Origin: Bacteroidetes bacterium GWE2_42_24
Lineage (GTDB): Bacteria > Bacteroidota > Bacteroidia > Bacteroidales > TTA-H9
DNA length: 64,000 nucleotides
NCBI GenBank assembly: GCA_001768515.1
Contig: MEOA01000004.1
Location: 40,914 to 104,913 of the forward strand
Direction: 5' to 3'
Shown: positions 16,517-26,415 of the stretch, piece by piece
Position numbering within the stretch: position 1 is the first letter of the stretch
Layout of the letters: the number at the start of each line of letters is the position of its first letter
Position numbers and translations under genes: made by a program
Notes under the pieces: generated by a model
Told to the model about the DNA's origin: nothing
Database searches by the model: none
What the model saw: the letters and a program-made list of their open reading frames with translations, nothing else

Positions 16517-18133
16517 TTATTTACGGCGACCACCGCCACTTCCTCCACTATTTCCACCAGATGAGGCAGGTGAAGAAGAAGACCGCGAAGGAGAACTAAA
16601 ACTACCTGACGACGAGGGGCTGGTCGACCTTGAAGGTGTGCTGTATGACCCGGTTCTTGTTGGAGCAGAATACTGTGGGGTACGTGCCGGAGAAGCACTG
16701 CTTCGCGAAGGGCTTACCCTTGATGGTGTAGATGATGTTGGCGGTGTATACCCACCCCTCTCTGTGCTGGTCGAAGTACTTCTCTGTGTCCGGTCATTTG
16801 ACCTGCCTGTCGGAACAGAGTACTCATCAGATGAACGCGTTCTGCTTGTGGTTGGCTCAGTGTAAACGCGGGTTGTAGATGTAGAAGCAGCCTGACGATC
16901 TTTGCTCTGCGTACGGCTGTATCTGCTGTAATTATAATCCTGACCACCCCTCCCCTGCGGATTTGCATAGCGCTTTTGCGCATTATTCGTACGATTTACG
17001 TCGGCTGGACGATTGACGTCATTTGAACGCCTTGTACGGCTTAGATTTTCATCCACTTTTTCAGTCGAATTTGTTCTCGATCCTCCAACGGCAGGGACTA
17101 CCTGTTCCTTATTTACTGCATTTGTCTGCGAGGCTGAAGTTCTCCGCTGTTCAAGCGTTGAGGCTGTTGTCACAGGCGTAGTAGGTTCTGTATTGGGCTT
17201 AACAACATTCCCTTTAGATGCTTCAGTTCTTCTATGCGCAAGGTTACTTGTTGACGTTGTTGTGGAATTCGCTGTTGGATTGTCACCTGGTCTGATTCCA
17301 GTTCCTGCCTGTCCTCCTGATGCAGCAGTCCGGACTCCTGATAAGGAACCATCCTTAACACCGGGACGATTGCCGATTGAAGAGACAGCACCATCCGGAC
17401 TTCCACGGTGCCCCCGGGGTTCACGGAAATGATTATCATTCCAATTTGATCCTCCCCAATTACCACCGTGACCACCATTCCAGTAGCCATCCCAGTATCC
17501 ATTCTGATACCCCCACCAATAATTACTGCCACCCCAGCCGTAACCATAGCTATACCATGGTGAATACCATGGCGAATACCAGGATGAATAGCCGGGATAA
17601 TACCCGTTATACCATGAATTTCCCCAGCCCCAGTTAAGACTCATCCCAAATGAGGGGCCAAAAAAGATACTTGAGTACCACGGATCCCCTGTGTACCAAT
17701 AATAATCAGTATAATAATCATCATAATAACCTACAGTCACGATGGGACGATGGAATCGTCGGATCCGGGAACTGTAGTCATACTCATTTTCAACATACTC
17801 GTCTTCCGAATAGGTGTAATCCGAAACCATTGGACGATCGGCTGAATCATCAATGTACTCGGGGTTTTCCGTATTCAGATAATCTTTCTGTTGCCGGGCA
17901 AAGTCCCTGTTGTCAGGAATCTGATCTTCCGGAACAACTTCAGCAGACTCAACATTTCGTTGACGTCGGGTTTCAGATGCAATGGTTTTTGGCCTCTCAT
18001 CACTTTCTGCTTTCACACCAGTCTGCCCGGGGACATAGTACACATCATCGTAAGGGTTTGACGCCATGTATGCCGAAGAACAGGAGGTAAGCACCAGCAA
18101 ACCAAGAATCGGGATTAACAATTTTGTTTTCAT
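16517..18133 (-). CDS. Low-complexity Tyr/Trp/Gly- and Ser/Arg/Thr-rich lipoprotein
   Basis: ATG at 18133 is preferred over an upstream TTG because it has GGAGG 8 bases ahead and opens a lipoprotein signal ([18 protein letters not shown]). The mature part has an acidic stretch (about 20-120), a Tyr/Trp/Gly/Ser segment (about 130-230, with [15 protein letters not shown] repeats) and a long Ser/Thr/Arg/Pro tail ending in [13 protein letters not shown]. Low-complexity proteins of this sort occur next to OmpP1-like barrels in this phylum and are of unknown function. The biased composition gives many open frames on the other strand, which are not genes. A surface or periplasmic scaffold role is only a guess. 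Confidence 0.75.
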   Translation of the reverse strand: MKTKLLIPILGLLVLTSCSSAYMASNPYDDVYYVPGQTGVKAESDERPKTIASETRRQRNVESAEVVPEDQIPDNRDFARQQKDYLNTENPEYIDDSADRPMVSDYTYSEDEYVENEYDYSSRIRRFHRPIVTVGYYDDYYTDYYWYTGDPWYSSIFFGPSFGMSLNWGWGNSWYNGYYPGYSSWYSPWYSPWYSYGYGWGGSNYWWGYQNGYWDGYWNGGHGGNWGGSNWNDNHFREPRGHRGSPDGAVSSIGNRPGVKDGSLSGVRTAASGGQAGTGIRPGDNPTANSTTTSTSNLAHRRTEASKGNVVKPNTEPTTPVTTASTLEQRRTSASQTNAVNKEQVVPAVGGSRTNSTEKVDENLSRTRRSNDVNRPADVNRTNNAQKRYANPQGRGGQDYNYSRYSRTQSKDRQAASTSTTRVYTEPTTSRTRSSDEYSVPTGRSNDRTQRSTSTSTERGGYTPPTSSTPSRVSPSRSSASPARTPQYSAPTRTGSYSTPSRSTSPSSSGSFSSPSRSSSSPASSGGNSGGSGGGRRK

Positions 18134-18258
18134 AATACAGTCCTCCAATTTAATTTTTACCTCTGGCGCCGATCACAAACTGTCCAATTTTTGCAGAAAG
18201 AATTTGAAACCTCTTTCTCGTCAGGAAACCCAAGCCAACGGGTATCGTTCAATTTTGT

Positions 18259-18266
18259 TACCTTTG
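18259..18266 (+). promoter_or_regulatory. -7 box of proS
   Basis: TACCTTTG matches TAnnTTTG, 72 bases before the proS ATG. Confidence 0.5.
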
Positions 18267-18338
18267 CCAGTCATTTTGCGGTGGTTCAATGAACACCGCG
18301 ACACCTTAAATACACCAAATTTCATACCACAAAGCGCT

Positions 18339-19811
18339 ATGGCCAAAAATTTTTCATCCCGCGAAGAAAATTATTCACAATGGTACAATGACTTGGTTAT
18401 CAAAGCTGATTTAGCAGAGAATTCAGCGGTCAGAGGTTGTATGGTTATTAAGCCCTATGGTTATGCCATCTGGGAGAAGATGCAACAGGCTCTTGATACT
18501 ATGTTTAAGGATACCGGACATGTCAATGCATACTTCCCGTTGTTCATCCCGAAGTCGTTCTTCAGCAAAGAAGCCAGCCATGTTGAAGGGTTTGCCAAGG
18601 AATGCGCTGTGGTGACTCATTACCGCCTAAAAAACGACCCCAACGGGAAAGGGATCATTGTAGATCCTGACGCGAAACTTGAAGAAGAACTCATCGTTCG
18701 TCCTACTTCCGAAACAATTATCTGGGACACTTACCGTAACTGGATTCAATCATATCGCGATCTGCCTATTCTGGTGAACCAATGGGCAAATGTAGTTCGC
18801 TGGGAGATGCGTACACGACTGTTTCTCCGTACAGCAGAATTTCTCTGGCAGGAAGGACATACCGCCCATGCTACTTCTGAAGAGGCTTTAGCTGAAGCCA
18901 GGCAAATGCTTGATGTCTACACCAACTTTGCTGAGAACTGGATGGCAGTCCCTGTTTTGAAAGGCGTTAAATCACCAAATGAAAGATTTGCAGGTGCCAT
19001 AGAAACCTTTTGCATTGAAGCCATGATGCAAGACGGTAAAGCCTTGCAGGCCGGAACCTCTCACTTCCTTGGCCAAAATTTTGCGAAAGCTTTTGATGTC
19101 AAATTTCTGAGTAAAGAAAACCAGCTTGACTACGTTTGGGCAACCTCCTGGGGAGTATCAACCCGTTTAATGGGTGCACTTGTCATGTCACATTCCGACG
19201 ATAACGGCCTGGTTCTCCCACCAAAACTCGCACCCATTCAGGTAGTCATCATCCCGATTTACAGAAAAGCAGAACAACTCGGGCCTATCAGCGAAAAGGT
19301 GGATGTTTTAACTAAAGCGTTAAAGGCTAAAGGTATTAGTGTGAAATACGACTCGCGAGACTCCTACACTCCCGGCTGGAAATTTAACGAGTATGAATTT
19401 AAAGGTGTCCCTGTCAGAGTTGCCATTGGGCCACGGGATATTGAAAACGGAACTGCTGAAGTGGCTCGTCGTGACAATCTGACCAAGGAAATCGTACCCA
19501 TTGATAGCCTGGCTGATTATATCGCTAACCTGCTGGATGAAATTCAGGTTAACCTTTTTGAAAGAGCCAGATCTATGAGAAATTCCTTCACCAAGAAGGC
19601 TGATACCTGGGAAGAATTTGTCGCAAAACTCGATGAAGGAGGTTTTATCCAGGCACATTGGGATGGCACTTCTGAAACTGAGCAGAAGATCAAGGATATG
19701 ACGAAGGCCACCATCAGATTGATACCTCTGGAACCCGAACCCGAAGAAGGCAGATGCATTCTGACCGGAAACCCTTCCCCACACCGCGTCCTGTTTGCCA
19801 GGGCATACTAG
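18339..19811 (+). CDS. proS: Prolyl-tRNA synthetase, archaeal/eukaryotic type
   Basis: The frame is open from 18066, but the enzyme starts at [20 protein letters not shown] (18339), giving 490 residues. Class II signatures: [30 protein letters not shown] (motif 2 region), [37 protein letters not shown] (proline site) and [20 protein letters not shown] (motif 3). An anticodon-binding domain follows (VVIIPIYRK through [17 protein letters not shown]), then the zinc-like C-terminal domain. It charges tRNA-Pro. It lacks the bacterial editing insertion. A terminator follows. Confidence 0.97.
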   Translation: MAKNFSSREENYSQWYNDLVIKADLAENSAVRGCMVIKPYGYAIWEKMQQALDTMFKDTGHVNAYFPLFIPKSFFSKEASHVEGFAKECAVVTHYRLKNDPNGKGIIVDPDAKLEEELIVRPTSETIIWDTYRNWIQSYRDLPILVNQWANVVRWEMRTRLFLRTAEFLWQEGHTAHATSEEALAEARQMLDVYTNFAENWMAVPVLKGVKSPNERFAGAIETFCIEAMMQDGKALQAGTSHFLGQNFAKAFDVKFLSKENQLDYVWATSWGVSTRLMGALVMSHSDDNGLVLPPKLAPIQVVIIPIYRKAEQLGPISEKVDVLTKALKAKGISVKYDSRDSYTPGWKFNEYEFKGVPVRVAIGPRDIENGTAEVARRDNLTKEIVPIDSLADYIANLLDEIQVNLFERARSMRNSFTKKADTWEEFVAKLDEGGFIQAHWDGTSETEQKIKDMTKATIRLIPLEPEPEEGRCILTGNPSPHRVLFARAY

Positions 19812-19824
19812 AAATCATTGTGTG

Positions 19825-19858
19825 CGGCGCTGTACTTAATCGGGTACAGCGCCGTTTT
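19825..19858 (+). terminator. Rho-independent terminator of proS
   Basis: Perfect 11-base stem CGGCGCTGTAC / GTACAGCGCCG with an 8-base loop, followed by TTTTAC. It lies between proS and the glycosyltransferase start. Confidence 0.88.
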
Positions 19859-19883
19859 ACTTTATCACAATCCAGAAATCCGA

Positions 19884-20999
19884 ATGAAACATGTATCAAT
19901 AGCTGTAACCAATGACCTGATATCTGATCAACGGGTTGACAAAGTCTGTAATACACTCACGAAATTAGGTTTTTATGTTTCTCTCACTGGCCGTAAGCTG
20001 ACCTCGAGCCCCACTCTCGATTCACGTCCCTATCATTGCCATAGAATGTGGCTGGTTAACGTGAAAGGCCCCTTCTTTTATGCTGAGTTTAACATCAGAT
20101 TGTTTATCAGACTACTATTCACCAAATATGATCTTCTGATAGCCAATGATCTCGACACATTACCTGCCTGTCGACTCGTAAGCATATTGAAACGAATCCC
20201 GATCGTATACGACTCACATGAATTCTACACCGAAACCCCGGAGTTGATAAGCCGCCCCATGATCAGGGCCGTCTGGCTGCGGATTGAAAAAATGATTTTC
20301 CCCCATTTGAAATGGGTATTTACTGTTAACGAAAGCATTGCACTGGCCTATGAAAAAAGATACGGAGTTAAGGTCAGAATCGTAAAAAACATGCCTCGCT
20401 TCAGACCACCTGCCGACCCAATAACTCACCGTGAAATCGGACTTCCCTCAGAGCTTCCCATTGTGCTCTTGCAGGGGGCTGGAATTAACATAGAGCGTGG
20501 TGCTGAGGAATTGGTCTCTGCCATGCAGTATATTGATTGCGCTCAACTTCTGATTATTGGTAATGGCGATGTCATCGAAAAGCTTAAAAGCATGAGAGAG
20601 GAAATGAGATTACAATCCAAGGTAACCATCTTTCCCAGAACTCCCTACGAGCGGCTTAGGCAAATAACGGCCACTGCAATCATAGGAATCACGATTGATA
20701 AAGACACCAATCCAAATTATCGCTTCAGCCTGCCAAATAAACTGTTCGATTATATTCAGGCAGGGACTCCCGTTTTGGCAAGCAGGCTGCCGGAAGTCGA
20801 AAAAGTTGTCGCAGAATACAATGTAGGTGGGTTTATTGAATCCCATGACCCAAAGCATATTGCCGACCGTATTACAGCAATGATCAACGACAAAGCACAA
20901 CTGGCGATCTGGAAAAATAACTGCTTGATAGCTGCTGAAACGCTAAACTGGGAAGCTCAGGAACTGGAACTAATTAAAGTGTATGAACAATTCATCTAA
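19884..20999 (+). CDS. GT4-type glycosyltransferase
   Basis: ATG at 19884 (MKHVSIAVTNDLISDQRVDK) avoids the terminator that the longer frame would read through; 371 residues. GT-B features: an N-terminal Rossmann half with LIANDLDTLPACRLV and IVYDSHEFYTETPEL, and a C-terminal nucleotide-sugar half with VLLQGAGINIERGAEELVSA, LIIGNGDVIEKL and LPNKLFDYIQAGTPVLASRL. It adds a sugar from an activated donor to an unknown acceptor, probably for a surface glycan. It overlaps the next glycosyltransferase by 17 bases, so the two are coupled. Confidence 0.9.
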   Translation: MKHVSIAVTNDLISDQRVDKVCNTLTKLGFYVSLTGRKLTSSPTLDSRPYHCHRMWLVNVKGPFFYAEFNIRLFIRLLFTKYDLLIANDLDTLPACRLVSILKRIPIVYDSHEFYTETPELISRPMIRAVWLRIEKMIFPHLKWVFTVNESIALAYEKRYGVKVRIVKNMPRFRPPADPITHREIGLPSELPIVLLQGAGINIERGAEELVSAMQYIDCAQLLIIGNGDVIEKLKSMREEMRLQSKVTIFPRTPYERLRQITATAIIGITIDKDTNPNYRFSLPNKLFDYIQAGTPVLASRLPEVEKVVAEYNVGGFIESHDPKHIADRITAMINDKAQLAIWKNNCLIAAETLNWEAQELELIKVYEQFI

Positions 21000-22128
21000 G
21001 ATCAGACTTCACGTCATTTCATTCGATGTACCCTATCCCGCGAACTATGGCGGTGTGATTGATGTGTATCACAAAATCAGACTACTACACCAACATGGCG
21101 TTCAGGTTATCCTTCATTGTTTTGAATATGGACGAGGACAACAACCGCATTTAGAACAGTTTTGCGAAAAAGTATTTTACTATCCAAGAAGGATTGGTGC
21201 TACTTCTAATTTCTCCCTTCTTCCTTATATTGTTACAAGCAGACGTCATGATGAGCTACTTAAAAACCTGTTGACCGATAATGCACCAATTCTCTTCGAA
21301 GGACTTCACACCTGTGGCCTGCTGGGAAACAAATTGTTAAAAAACAGAGTAAAGATTTATCGGGAAAGCAATATCGAGCACCAGTATTACCAACACCTGG
21401 CCAAAGCAGAAAAAAAATTGATAAAGAAAGTATTCTTTCTGATTGAAGCAGCCAAATTACGTTTCTTTCAGAGAGTTTTGACCCATGCTGACCTCACCCT
21501 CGTTGTTGCTGAAGATGATCAACAATACTTACGCAAATATCTGCCCGATGAAAAGGTAATCTTCCTCCCCAGTTTTCATGGCAATGATTCGGTTTCATGT
21601 CCGACCGGAATTGGAAATTACGCACTCTTCCAGGGAAAACTTTCTGTTCCTGAAAACAAACAAGCCGCTGAATACCTGATCAAGGAAGTATTTTCTGAAT
21701 CAACAATCCCTTTTATCGTTGCAGGGATGGATCCGGATGATAGCCTGAACAAACTGATAGCCCGCCATCAAAATATTACACTACTTGCCAATCCGGATCA
21801 AAAAACTATGGAGACCATAACGGCCGGGGCTCAGGTAAACATCATGGTTACTTTTCAACCAACAGGACTTAAACTGAAACTGATCAACACCCTATATACC
21901 GGACGCCACTGCCTTGTAAACAGCAAGATGCTTGCAGGAACAGGATTGGATTCATTATGTACTATTGCTAATACTACGACCTTGCTTAAGTCGGAACTTG
22001 AGAAATTAATGAAAACGCCTTTTACCGTTGAAGACCGGAAGAAAAGAGAGATAATTCTCCATCGCTTCAATAATGAGGAAAAAGCCCATGAATTAATTGG
22101 ATATTTAACCAACACTACAACCGGATAA
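20983..22128 (+). CDS. Glycosyltransferase, GT-B fold
   Basis: 381 residues. The N-terminus ISFDVPYPANYGGVIDVYHK is the donor-proximal glycine loop of GT4-like enzymes. IYRESNIEHQYYQHL and VVAEDDQQYLRKYLP mark the linker region. The C-terminal half (NYALFQGKLSVPENKQAAEY, LKLINTLYTGRHCLVNSKML) is divergent. It overlaps the preceding glycosyltransferase, and xpt follows after 12 bases. Acceptor and donor are unknown; a joint role with its neighbour in one glycan or glycolipid is likely. Confidence 0.82.
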   Translation: MNNSSKIRLHVISFDVPYPANYGGVIDVYHKIRLLHQHGVQVILHCFEYGRGQQPHLEQFCEKVFYYPRRIGATSNFSLLPYIVTSRRHDELLKNLLTDNAPILFEGLHTCGLLGNKLLKNRVKIYRESNIEHQYYQHLAKAEKKLIKKVFFLIEAAKLRFFQRVLTHADLTLVVAEDDQQYLRKYLPDEKVIFLPSFHGNDSVSCPTGIGNYALFQGKLSVPENKQAAEYLIKEVFSESTIPFIVAGMDPDDSLNKLIARHQNITLLANPDQKTMETITAGAQVNIMVTFQPTGLKLKLINTLYTGRHCLVNSKMLAGTGLDSLCTIANTTTLLKSELEKLMKTPFTVEDRKKREIILHRFNNEEKAHELIGYLTNTTTG

Positions 22129-22140
22129 CTGATACTTTAT

Positions 22141-22710
22141 ATGGATATACTAAGGCAAAGAATTTTAGAGGAGGGTAGATGCCTTGATGGTGGAATTCTT
22201 AAAGTTGACAGCTTCGTCAATCATCAACTCGATCCTCAGTTGGTCATGCAAATCGGAGAAGAATTTGAGCGACGATTCGCGCATTTAAACATCAACAAGA
22301 TCATTACCGTAGAGGCCAGTGGTATAGCACCCGCCCTCATGACCGGTTATCGAATGAAGCTGCCTGTAGTCTTTGCGAAAAAAAAACAACCCTCTACCAT
22401 GGTGGCCGGTTTTTACCAGACGGAAGTGACTTCGTTTACGAAACACCGGTCTTATCCGATGATTATCAGTAAAGAATACCTTAAATCCGAAGAAAACATA
22501 CTCTTCATTGACGATTTTCTGGCTCACGGTAATGCAGCCAGAGGAATCATCGACATCTGCCGGCAAGCCGGTGCTACAATTGCCGGGATGGGTTTTATGG
22601 TAGAGAAAAGCTTCCAGCAGGGCGGCTATTGGCTGCGCCAAAGGGGTTATCTGGTAGAATCGCTGGCCATCATTGACTCACTGGAAGGCAACCGGATTAC
22701 CCTTCGCTAA
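22141..22710 (+). CDS. xpt: Xanthine phosphoribosyltransferase
   Basis: 189 residues, the family length. The PRPP-binding motif is NILFIDDFLAHGNAARG, and other family blocks are ILKVDSFVNHQLDPQLV, KIITVEASGIAPALMTGYRM and FAKKKQPSTM. It salvages xanthine to XMP in the cytoplasm. No purine riboswitch is visible in the 12-base gap upstream, and the gene appears to be in the glycosyltransferase operon. Its 3' end overlaps the convergent ftsE gene by 14 bases. Confidence 0.95.
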   Translation: MDILRQRILEEGRCLDGGILKVDSFVNHQLDPQLVMQIGEEFERRFAHLNINKIITVEASGIAPALMTGYRMKLPVVFAKKKQPSTMVAGFYQTEVTSFTKHRSYPMIISKEYLKSEENILFIDDFLAHGNAARGIIDICRQAGATIAGMGFMVEKSFQQGGYWLRQRGYLVESLAIIDSLEGNRITLR

Positions 22711-23425
22711 CCGGCCAGGCCGCCGACGATTCATCAGCACCACCTTCGTAAGACTCAATCGGATCGTCGTAAACAACCCCATCCTCAATCCGGAATACAC
22801 GGGAAGGAAACCGTTTGATCAGGTTATAGTTGTGAGTGGCCATGAGTACAGAACGCCCCGTCAGACTTATATCACGAAGCAGGTACATGATGCCGGCAGA
22901 GGTTTCCGGATCAAGGTTTCCGGTCGGCTCATCAGCCAAAATAATTTCAGGGTTGTTAACCAAAGCCCTGGCAATGGCTACACGTTGTTGTTCTCCCCCT
23001 GAAAGTTGGTGCGGCATTTTATGCCCTTTGGTAGATAGCCCTACACTTTGAAGCACCTCATCACACCGTGCCTGCATCTTTACTTTATCGTCCCAACCAG
23101 TTGATTTCATAACAAACAGCAGATTCTCATCTACTGTGCGGTCGGTCAGCAGTTGAAAATCCTGAAAAACAATCCCAAGCTTGCGCCGGAGCATCGGAAC
23201 TTCGCGCTTTTTAAGCTCAACAAGGCTATAACCAGCCACAAATGCCAATCCTTCATTCACAGGCAACTCAGCATACATCGTCTTCATCAGGCTGCTTTTA
23301 CCTGAACCGGTCTTTCCTATCAGATAAACAAACTCTCCATTGCTGATCGAAATAGACACATTTTTGAGTACCAACGATTCGCGTTGGAATATATCTACAT
23401 TCTCGAATTGAATTAAAGGTGCCAT
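22697..23425 (-). CDS. ftsE: FtsE-type cell-division ABC transporter ATPase
   Basis: 242 residues of a single ABC domain: Walker A GKTGSGKSSL, Q-loop GIVFQDFQLLTDRTV, signature LSGGEQQRVAIARALVNNPE, Walker B IILADEPTGNLD, and H-loop MATHNYNLIKRF. The arrangement DEPTGNLDPETS and the FQDFQLL Q-loop fit FtsE/LolD-class ATPases. FtsE with FtsX controls peptidoglycan hydrolases at the septum. No ftsX lies beside it, which is usual in Bacteroidota. A well-formed TTG-N20-TATCTTTG promoter precedes it. Confidence 0.87.
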   Translation of the reverse strand: MAPLIQFENVDIFQRESLVLKNVSISISNGEFVYLIGKTGSGKSSLMKTMYAELPVNEGLAFVAGYSLVELKKREVPMLRRKLGIVFQDFQLLTDRTVDENLLFVMKSTGWDDKVKMQARCDEVLQSVGLSTKGHKMPHQLSGGEQQRVAIARALVNNPEIILADEPTGNLDPETSAGIMYLLRDISLTGRSVLMATHNYNLIKRFPSRVFRIEDGVVYDDPIESYEGGADESSAAWPVSEG

Positions 23426-23476
23426 AAAATATGTAATGTGAGATACAAATTATAAGTGATGCCCGACTTATCATTG

Positions 23477-23507
23477 CAAAGATAGTTTTACTTCCGCTAC
23501 TGTTCAA
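23477..23507 (-). promoter_or_regulatory. ftsE promoter, -33 and -7 boxes
   Basis: On the minus strand TTG (23507-23505) is 20 bases from TATCTTTG (23484-23477), both matching the Bacteroidota primary promoter. The ftsE ATG is about 50 bases downstream. Confidence 0.7.
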
Positions 23508-23537
23508 GTCCTTCATTCTGAAAACCACGATAAAACT

Positions 23538-23567
23538 AAAATGAGCTGCCTGATGGCAGCTCATTTT
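23538..23567 (-). terminator. Terminator of the rnf operon
   Basis: A 13-base perfect stem AAAATGAGCTGCC / GGCAGCTCATTTT with a 4-base loop, 26 bases past the rnfA stop and followed by T-rich sequence on the minus strand. Confidence 0.85.
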
Positions 23568-23592
23568 AATTCACTTAATGATGTCAACGATA

Positions 23593-24168
23593 CTATTTTA
23601 CCATACCGGAGAAACCCATAAAAGCCAGCGAGAGAAGTCCGGCAATCAACAGCGACATTGGAAAACCTTTCATCCCTTTCGGGTAGCCTACCATCTCCAT
23701 ATGTTCACGAATACCGGCCATTAAAACCATGGCAAGTGTAAAACCAACAGCCGTAGCCGCGGCATACACCACACTCATAATCAAATTATAATCCTTCTGA
23801 ACAGCGAGCAATGCTATCCCCAGAACTGCACAATTGGTTGTTATGAGGGGGAGATAGATACCCAGTGCCTGATACAGAGAAGGTGCCGTTTTCTTCAGGA
23901 TGATCTCAACAACCTGAACTAAAGAAGCTATCACAAATATGAAACTGATCGTTTGCATGAATTCTATATCCAAGGGTATCAGGATATAGGCATTTACAAG
24001 GAAAGTAACCAGGTTCGCCAGCGACATTACAAACACCACGGCAGCACCCATTCCGGCTGCTGTCTCAACCTTGTTCGAAACCCCTAAAAAAGGACAAATT
24101 CCTAGAAACTGCGCCAGTACAACATTGTTGACAAGCAGGGCTATAATAATTATGCTTATGAATTCCAT
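23593..24168 (-). CDS. rnfA: Rnf complex membrane subunit A
   Basis: 191 residues with six hydrophobic helices. Family markers are LLVNNVVLAQFLGICPFLGV (with the conserved cysteine of the membrane iron-sulfur site), IYLPLITTNCAVLGIALL and MAGIREHMEMVG. RnfA and RnfE form the inverted-topology pair at the core of the Na+/H+-translocating ferredoxin:NAD oxidoreductase. It is the last gene of the rnfBCDGEA order, 11 bases after rnfE. Confidence 0.95.
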   Translation of the reverse strand: MEFISIIIIALLVNNVVLAQFLGICPFLGVSNKVETAAGMGAAVVFVMSLANLVTFLVNAYILIPLDIEFMQTISFIFVIASLVQVVEIILKKTAPSLYQALGIYLPLITTNCAVLGIALLAVQKDYNLIMSVVYAAATAVGFTLAMVLMAGIREHMEMVGYPKGMKGFPMSLLIAGLLSLAFMGFSGMVK

Positions 24169-24179
24169 TTTTCGGTGGT

Positions 24180-24776
24180 TTAAAGGTTATACTTAGCTTT
24201 TAGCCTGTTCACGACAGCAATCATGTAACCATAGGTTATAAAAGCACCCGGGGGTAAAATGAAGATGAGAATGGTCTTGGCATTTTCGCTTACAAGACTA
24301 ATATCAAAGACAGAGCCATTGCCCAACAGTTCCCTCACACTTGCAAGGAGGGTGATGGCTAAAGTAAATCCTAATCCCATTCCCAGCCCGTCAAGCAATG
24401 CAGGGAACACTTTATTCTTTTGGGCAAATGCTTCTGCACGTCCCAGGATGATACAGTTCACCACGATCAGCGGAATAAAAATACCCAAAGTCTTATATAA
24501 ATCCGGCGTAAAGGCTTTCATCACAAGGTCAACGATGGTTACAAAAGTTGCGATAACCACGATAAAAGCTGCTATGCGCACTTTATCGGGTATGAAATTC
24601 TTAAGCATCGCGATGAGTACATTCGAGAAAACGAGAACAAAAGTTGTAGCAGCACCCATCCCCAGTCCATTCATCGCGGCAGTAGTCACCGCTAAGGTTG
24701 GACAGGTTCCAAGTACCAGCACAAAAGTTGGATTCTCTTTGATAAGTCCATTGGTAAAAAACTTCAAATTACTCAT
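24180..24776 (-). CDS. rnfE: Rnf complex membrane subunit E
   Basis: 198 residues with six helices. NPTFVLVLGTCPTLAVTTAA carries the conserved cysteine paired with that of RnfA, and IFIPLIVVNCIILGRAEAFA is the second half of the repeat. It overlaps rnfG by 4 bases (ATGA), which indicates translational coupling. It is a core inner-membrane subunit of the ion-pumping complex. Confidence 0.95.
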   Translation of the reverse strand: MSNLKFFTNGLIKENPTFVLVLGTCPTLAVTTAAMNGLGMGAATTFVLVFSNVLIAMLKNFIPDKVRIAAFIVVIATFVTIVDLVMKAFTPDLYKTLGIFIPLIVVNCIILGRAEAFAQKNKVFPALLDGLGMGLGFTLAITLLASVRELLGNGSVFDISLVSENAKTILIFILPPGAFITYGYMIAVVNRLKAKYNL

Positions 24777-25384
24777 TGATTTACTCCTTTCAGTGAATCA
24801 GCAGCACTCGTATTTGAACTGCCATCTGTTAATTGTGCTTTCCATAGATCGTATGCTTTTTGAACTGCATCGCAATAAGCCCGCGATGAAATGGTTGCAG
24901 CCGTAATGGCATCTACATCACCACCATCCTTTTTGACAAGCAATTTAAATGCTCCCGGGTTTTTGCCAACAAATTGATTCTTAAATTTGTCTTCTTTCAT
25001 TTTGGCTCCCAGCCCTGGCGTTTCTTTCTGGTCTAAAACACTAATGTTATGGATTGTACCATCTGGCATGAAACCAACCATCAGGGAGAAGCGGCCGCTG
25101 AAACCCTTTTCCGTAAAAGTTTTAATGGCGGTACCCACCGGCTGGTCGGCCTGTGATCCCGTGTAAAGCGTTAATCCATCAGTGGTCTTCGAGGAGGCTG
25201 TCGGGTCATTGTCAAACTTTGGCAACACCTCAGTGATGGCAGAAACCTCTTTTGCTTTGCTTGCCTGTTCAATCGGCCCTTTGGTCAAATTATATACCAT
25301 CCCAAGTGCTGCCGATGCCGCCAGCGAGATAAGAGCCAGCGACAGAATCATATTCTTCAGATTGGATTCAATTTTCTTTCCCAT
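24773..25384 (-). CDS. rnfG: Rnf complex subunit G (covalent FMN)
   Basis: ATG at 25384 (MGKKIESNLKNMILSLALIS) is preferred to a TTG at 25399; 203 residues. There is one N-terminal transmembrane helix and a periplasmic FMN-binding domain. The flavin attachment segment reads DAITAATISSRAY; the attached threonine should be the last T of TAAT (residue 164), where the common motif is S/TGAT. TPGLGAKMKEDKFKNQF is typical of the domain. It passes electrons between RnfD/RnfE-A and the peripheral subunits. Confidence 0.93.
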   Translation of the reverse strand: MGKKIESNLKNMILSLALISLAASAALGMVYNLTKGPIEQASKAKEVSAITEVLPKFDNDPTASSKTTDGLTLYTGSQADQPVGTAIKTFTEKGFSGRFSLMVGFMPDGTIHNISVLDQKETPGLGAKMKEDKFKNQFVGKNPGAFKLLVKKDGGDVDAITAATISSRAYCDAVQKAYDLWKAQLTDGSSNTSAADSLKGVNQ

Positions 25385-25395
25385 ATTCTGTAATA

Positions 25396-26379
25396 TCAAA
25401 CGCCGAAACGACGTGGTTTAAATGCTTTATTCAACAGAGGAACAACCGCATTCATGATCAAAATTGCAAACGACACCCCTTCCGGATATACGCCAAAAAC
25501 ACGGATCAGAATCGTAATAATTCCACATCCTGCCCCGAATACCAGCATGCCGGCAGGCGTCATCGGTGAGGTCACCATATCAGTTGCCATATAAAGGGCT
25601 CCAAGCATCAAACCTCCCGTAACCAGATGAAAGAACGGATTAACGTAAACATCAGGATTGGCCAGATTTAATAGTGCAGCAAATACAAATGCAGATCCGA
25701 TGAATGCAATGGGTGTATGCCAGGTTATTATTCTCTTGTACAGCAGGTAAAGGCCACCAATGATAAGTGCCAACGCGGAAACTTCGCCTACAGATCCGCC
25801 CATGTTACCCAACAGCAGGTTAACATAGTCCGGAACCTGCTGCATCAAATCAGCCATTGCATCACCTTTTTTCAAACCCTCTTTTACAATACCGAGGGGT
25901 GTTGGTCCAGTTACTACATCGGTGAGGGAAGTACTGAAACTCTGCGGCAAGGGCCAACTGGTCATATCGACCGGGAAAGAAATCAGTAAAAACACACGCC
26001 CGACCAATGCCGGATTGAAGGGATTCTTACCCAGCCCGCCAAACGACATCTTCGCGATACCTATCGAAACAAGAGCTCCTATGACCATCATCCAGATGGG
26101 CAGGTTTGAAGGGACGTTAAACGCGAGCAGCAACCCGGTCAGCATCGCTGAACCATCACTAATGGTAGGCTCATTCCCGAGAATATACTTCTGAATCAGA
26201 AATTCGAAAAGAGCACAACTGACAATGGCAGTAAGCGTAAGAATAATTGCAGAAAGCCCGAAGAAATAAAACGAAACCAGCATGGCCGGAATCAACGAAA
26301 TTATAACGCCAAACATGATTTTCCGGACCGACTGATCCGCATGGACGTGCGGAGATCCTGAAACGGTGAGCAAATTCAT
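25396..26379 (-). CDS. rnfD: Rnf complex membrane subunit D
   Basis: 327 residues with about nine or ten helices. The NqrB/RnfD family is seen in SPHVHADQSVRKIMFGVIIS, the SDGSAMLTGLLLAFNVPSN segment, and KKGDAMADL / VTGPTPLGIV. The threonine of TGPTPLG is at the usual position of the second covalent FMN. It is an inner-membrane subunit in the ion path, placed between rnfC (36 bases upstream) and rnfG (11 bases downstream). Confidence 0.95.
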   Translation of the reverse strand: MNLLTVSGSPHVHADQSVRKIMFGVIISLIPAMLVSFYFFGLSAIILTLTAIVSCALFEFLIQKYILGNEPTISDGSAMLTGLLLAFNVPSNLPIWMMVIGALVSIGIAKMSFGGLGKNPFNPALVGRVFLLISFPVDMTSWPLPQSFSTSLTDVVTGPTPLGIVKEGLKKGDAMADLMQQVPDYVNLLLGNMGGSVGEVSALALIIGGLYLLYKRIITWHTPIAFIGSAFVFAALLNLANPDVYVNPFFHLVTGGLMLGALYMATDMVTSPMTPAGMLVFGAGCGIITILIRVFGVYPEGVSFAILIMNAVVPLLNKAFKPRRFGV

Positions 26380-26415
26380 ACCGTATTGATTTATTGTGTT
26401 TCTATTCTTAACTAA

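Noticed and set aside
16638..18090. Many long frames opposite or out of phase with the low-complexity lipoprotein
   Set aside because: They arise from the biased Ser/Arg/Thr and Tyr/Trp/Gly codons of the real gene; none has a start signal or family features.
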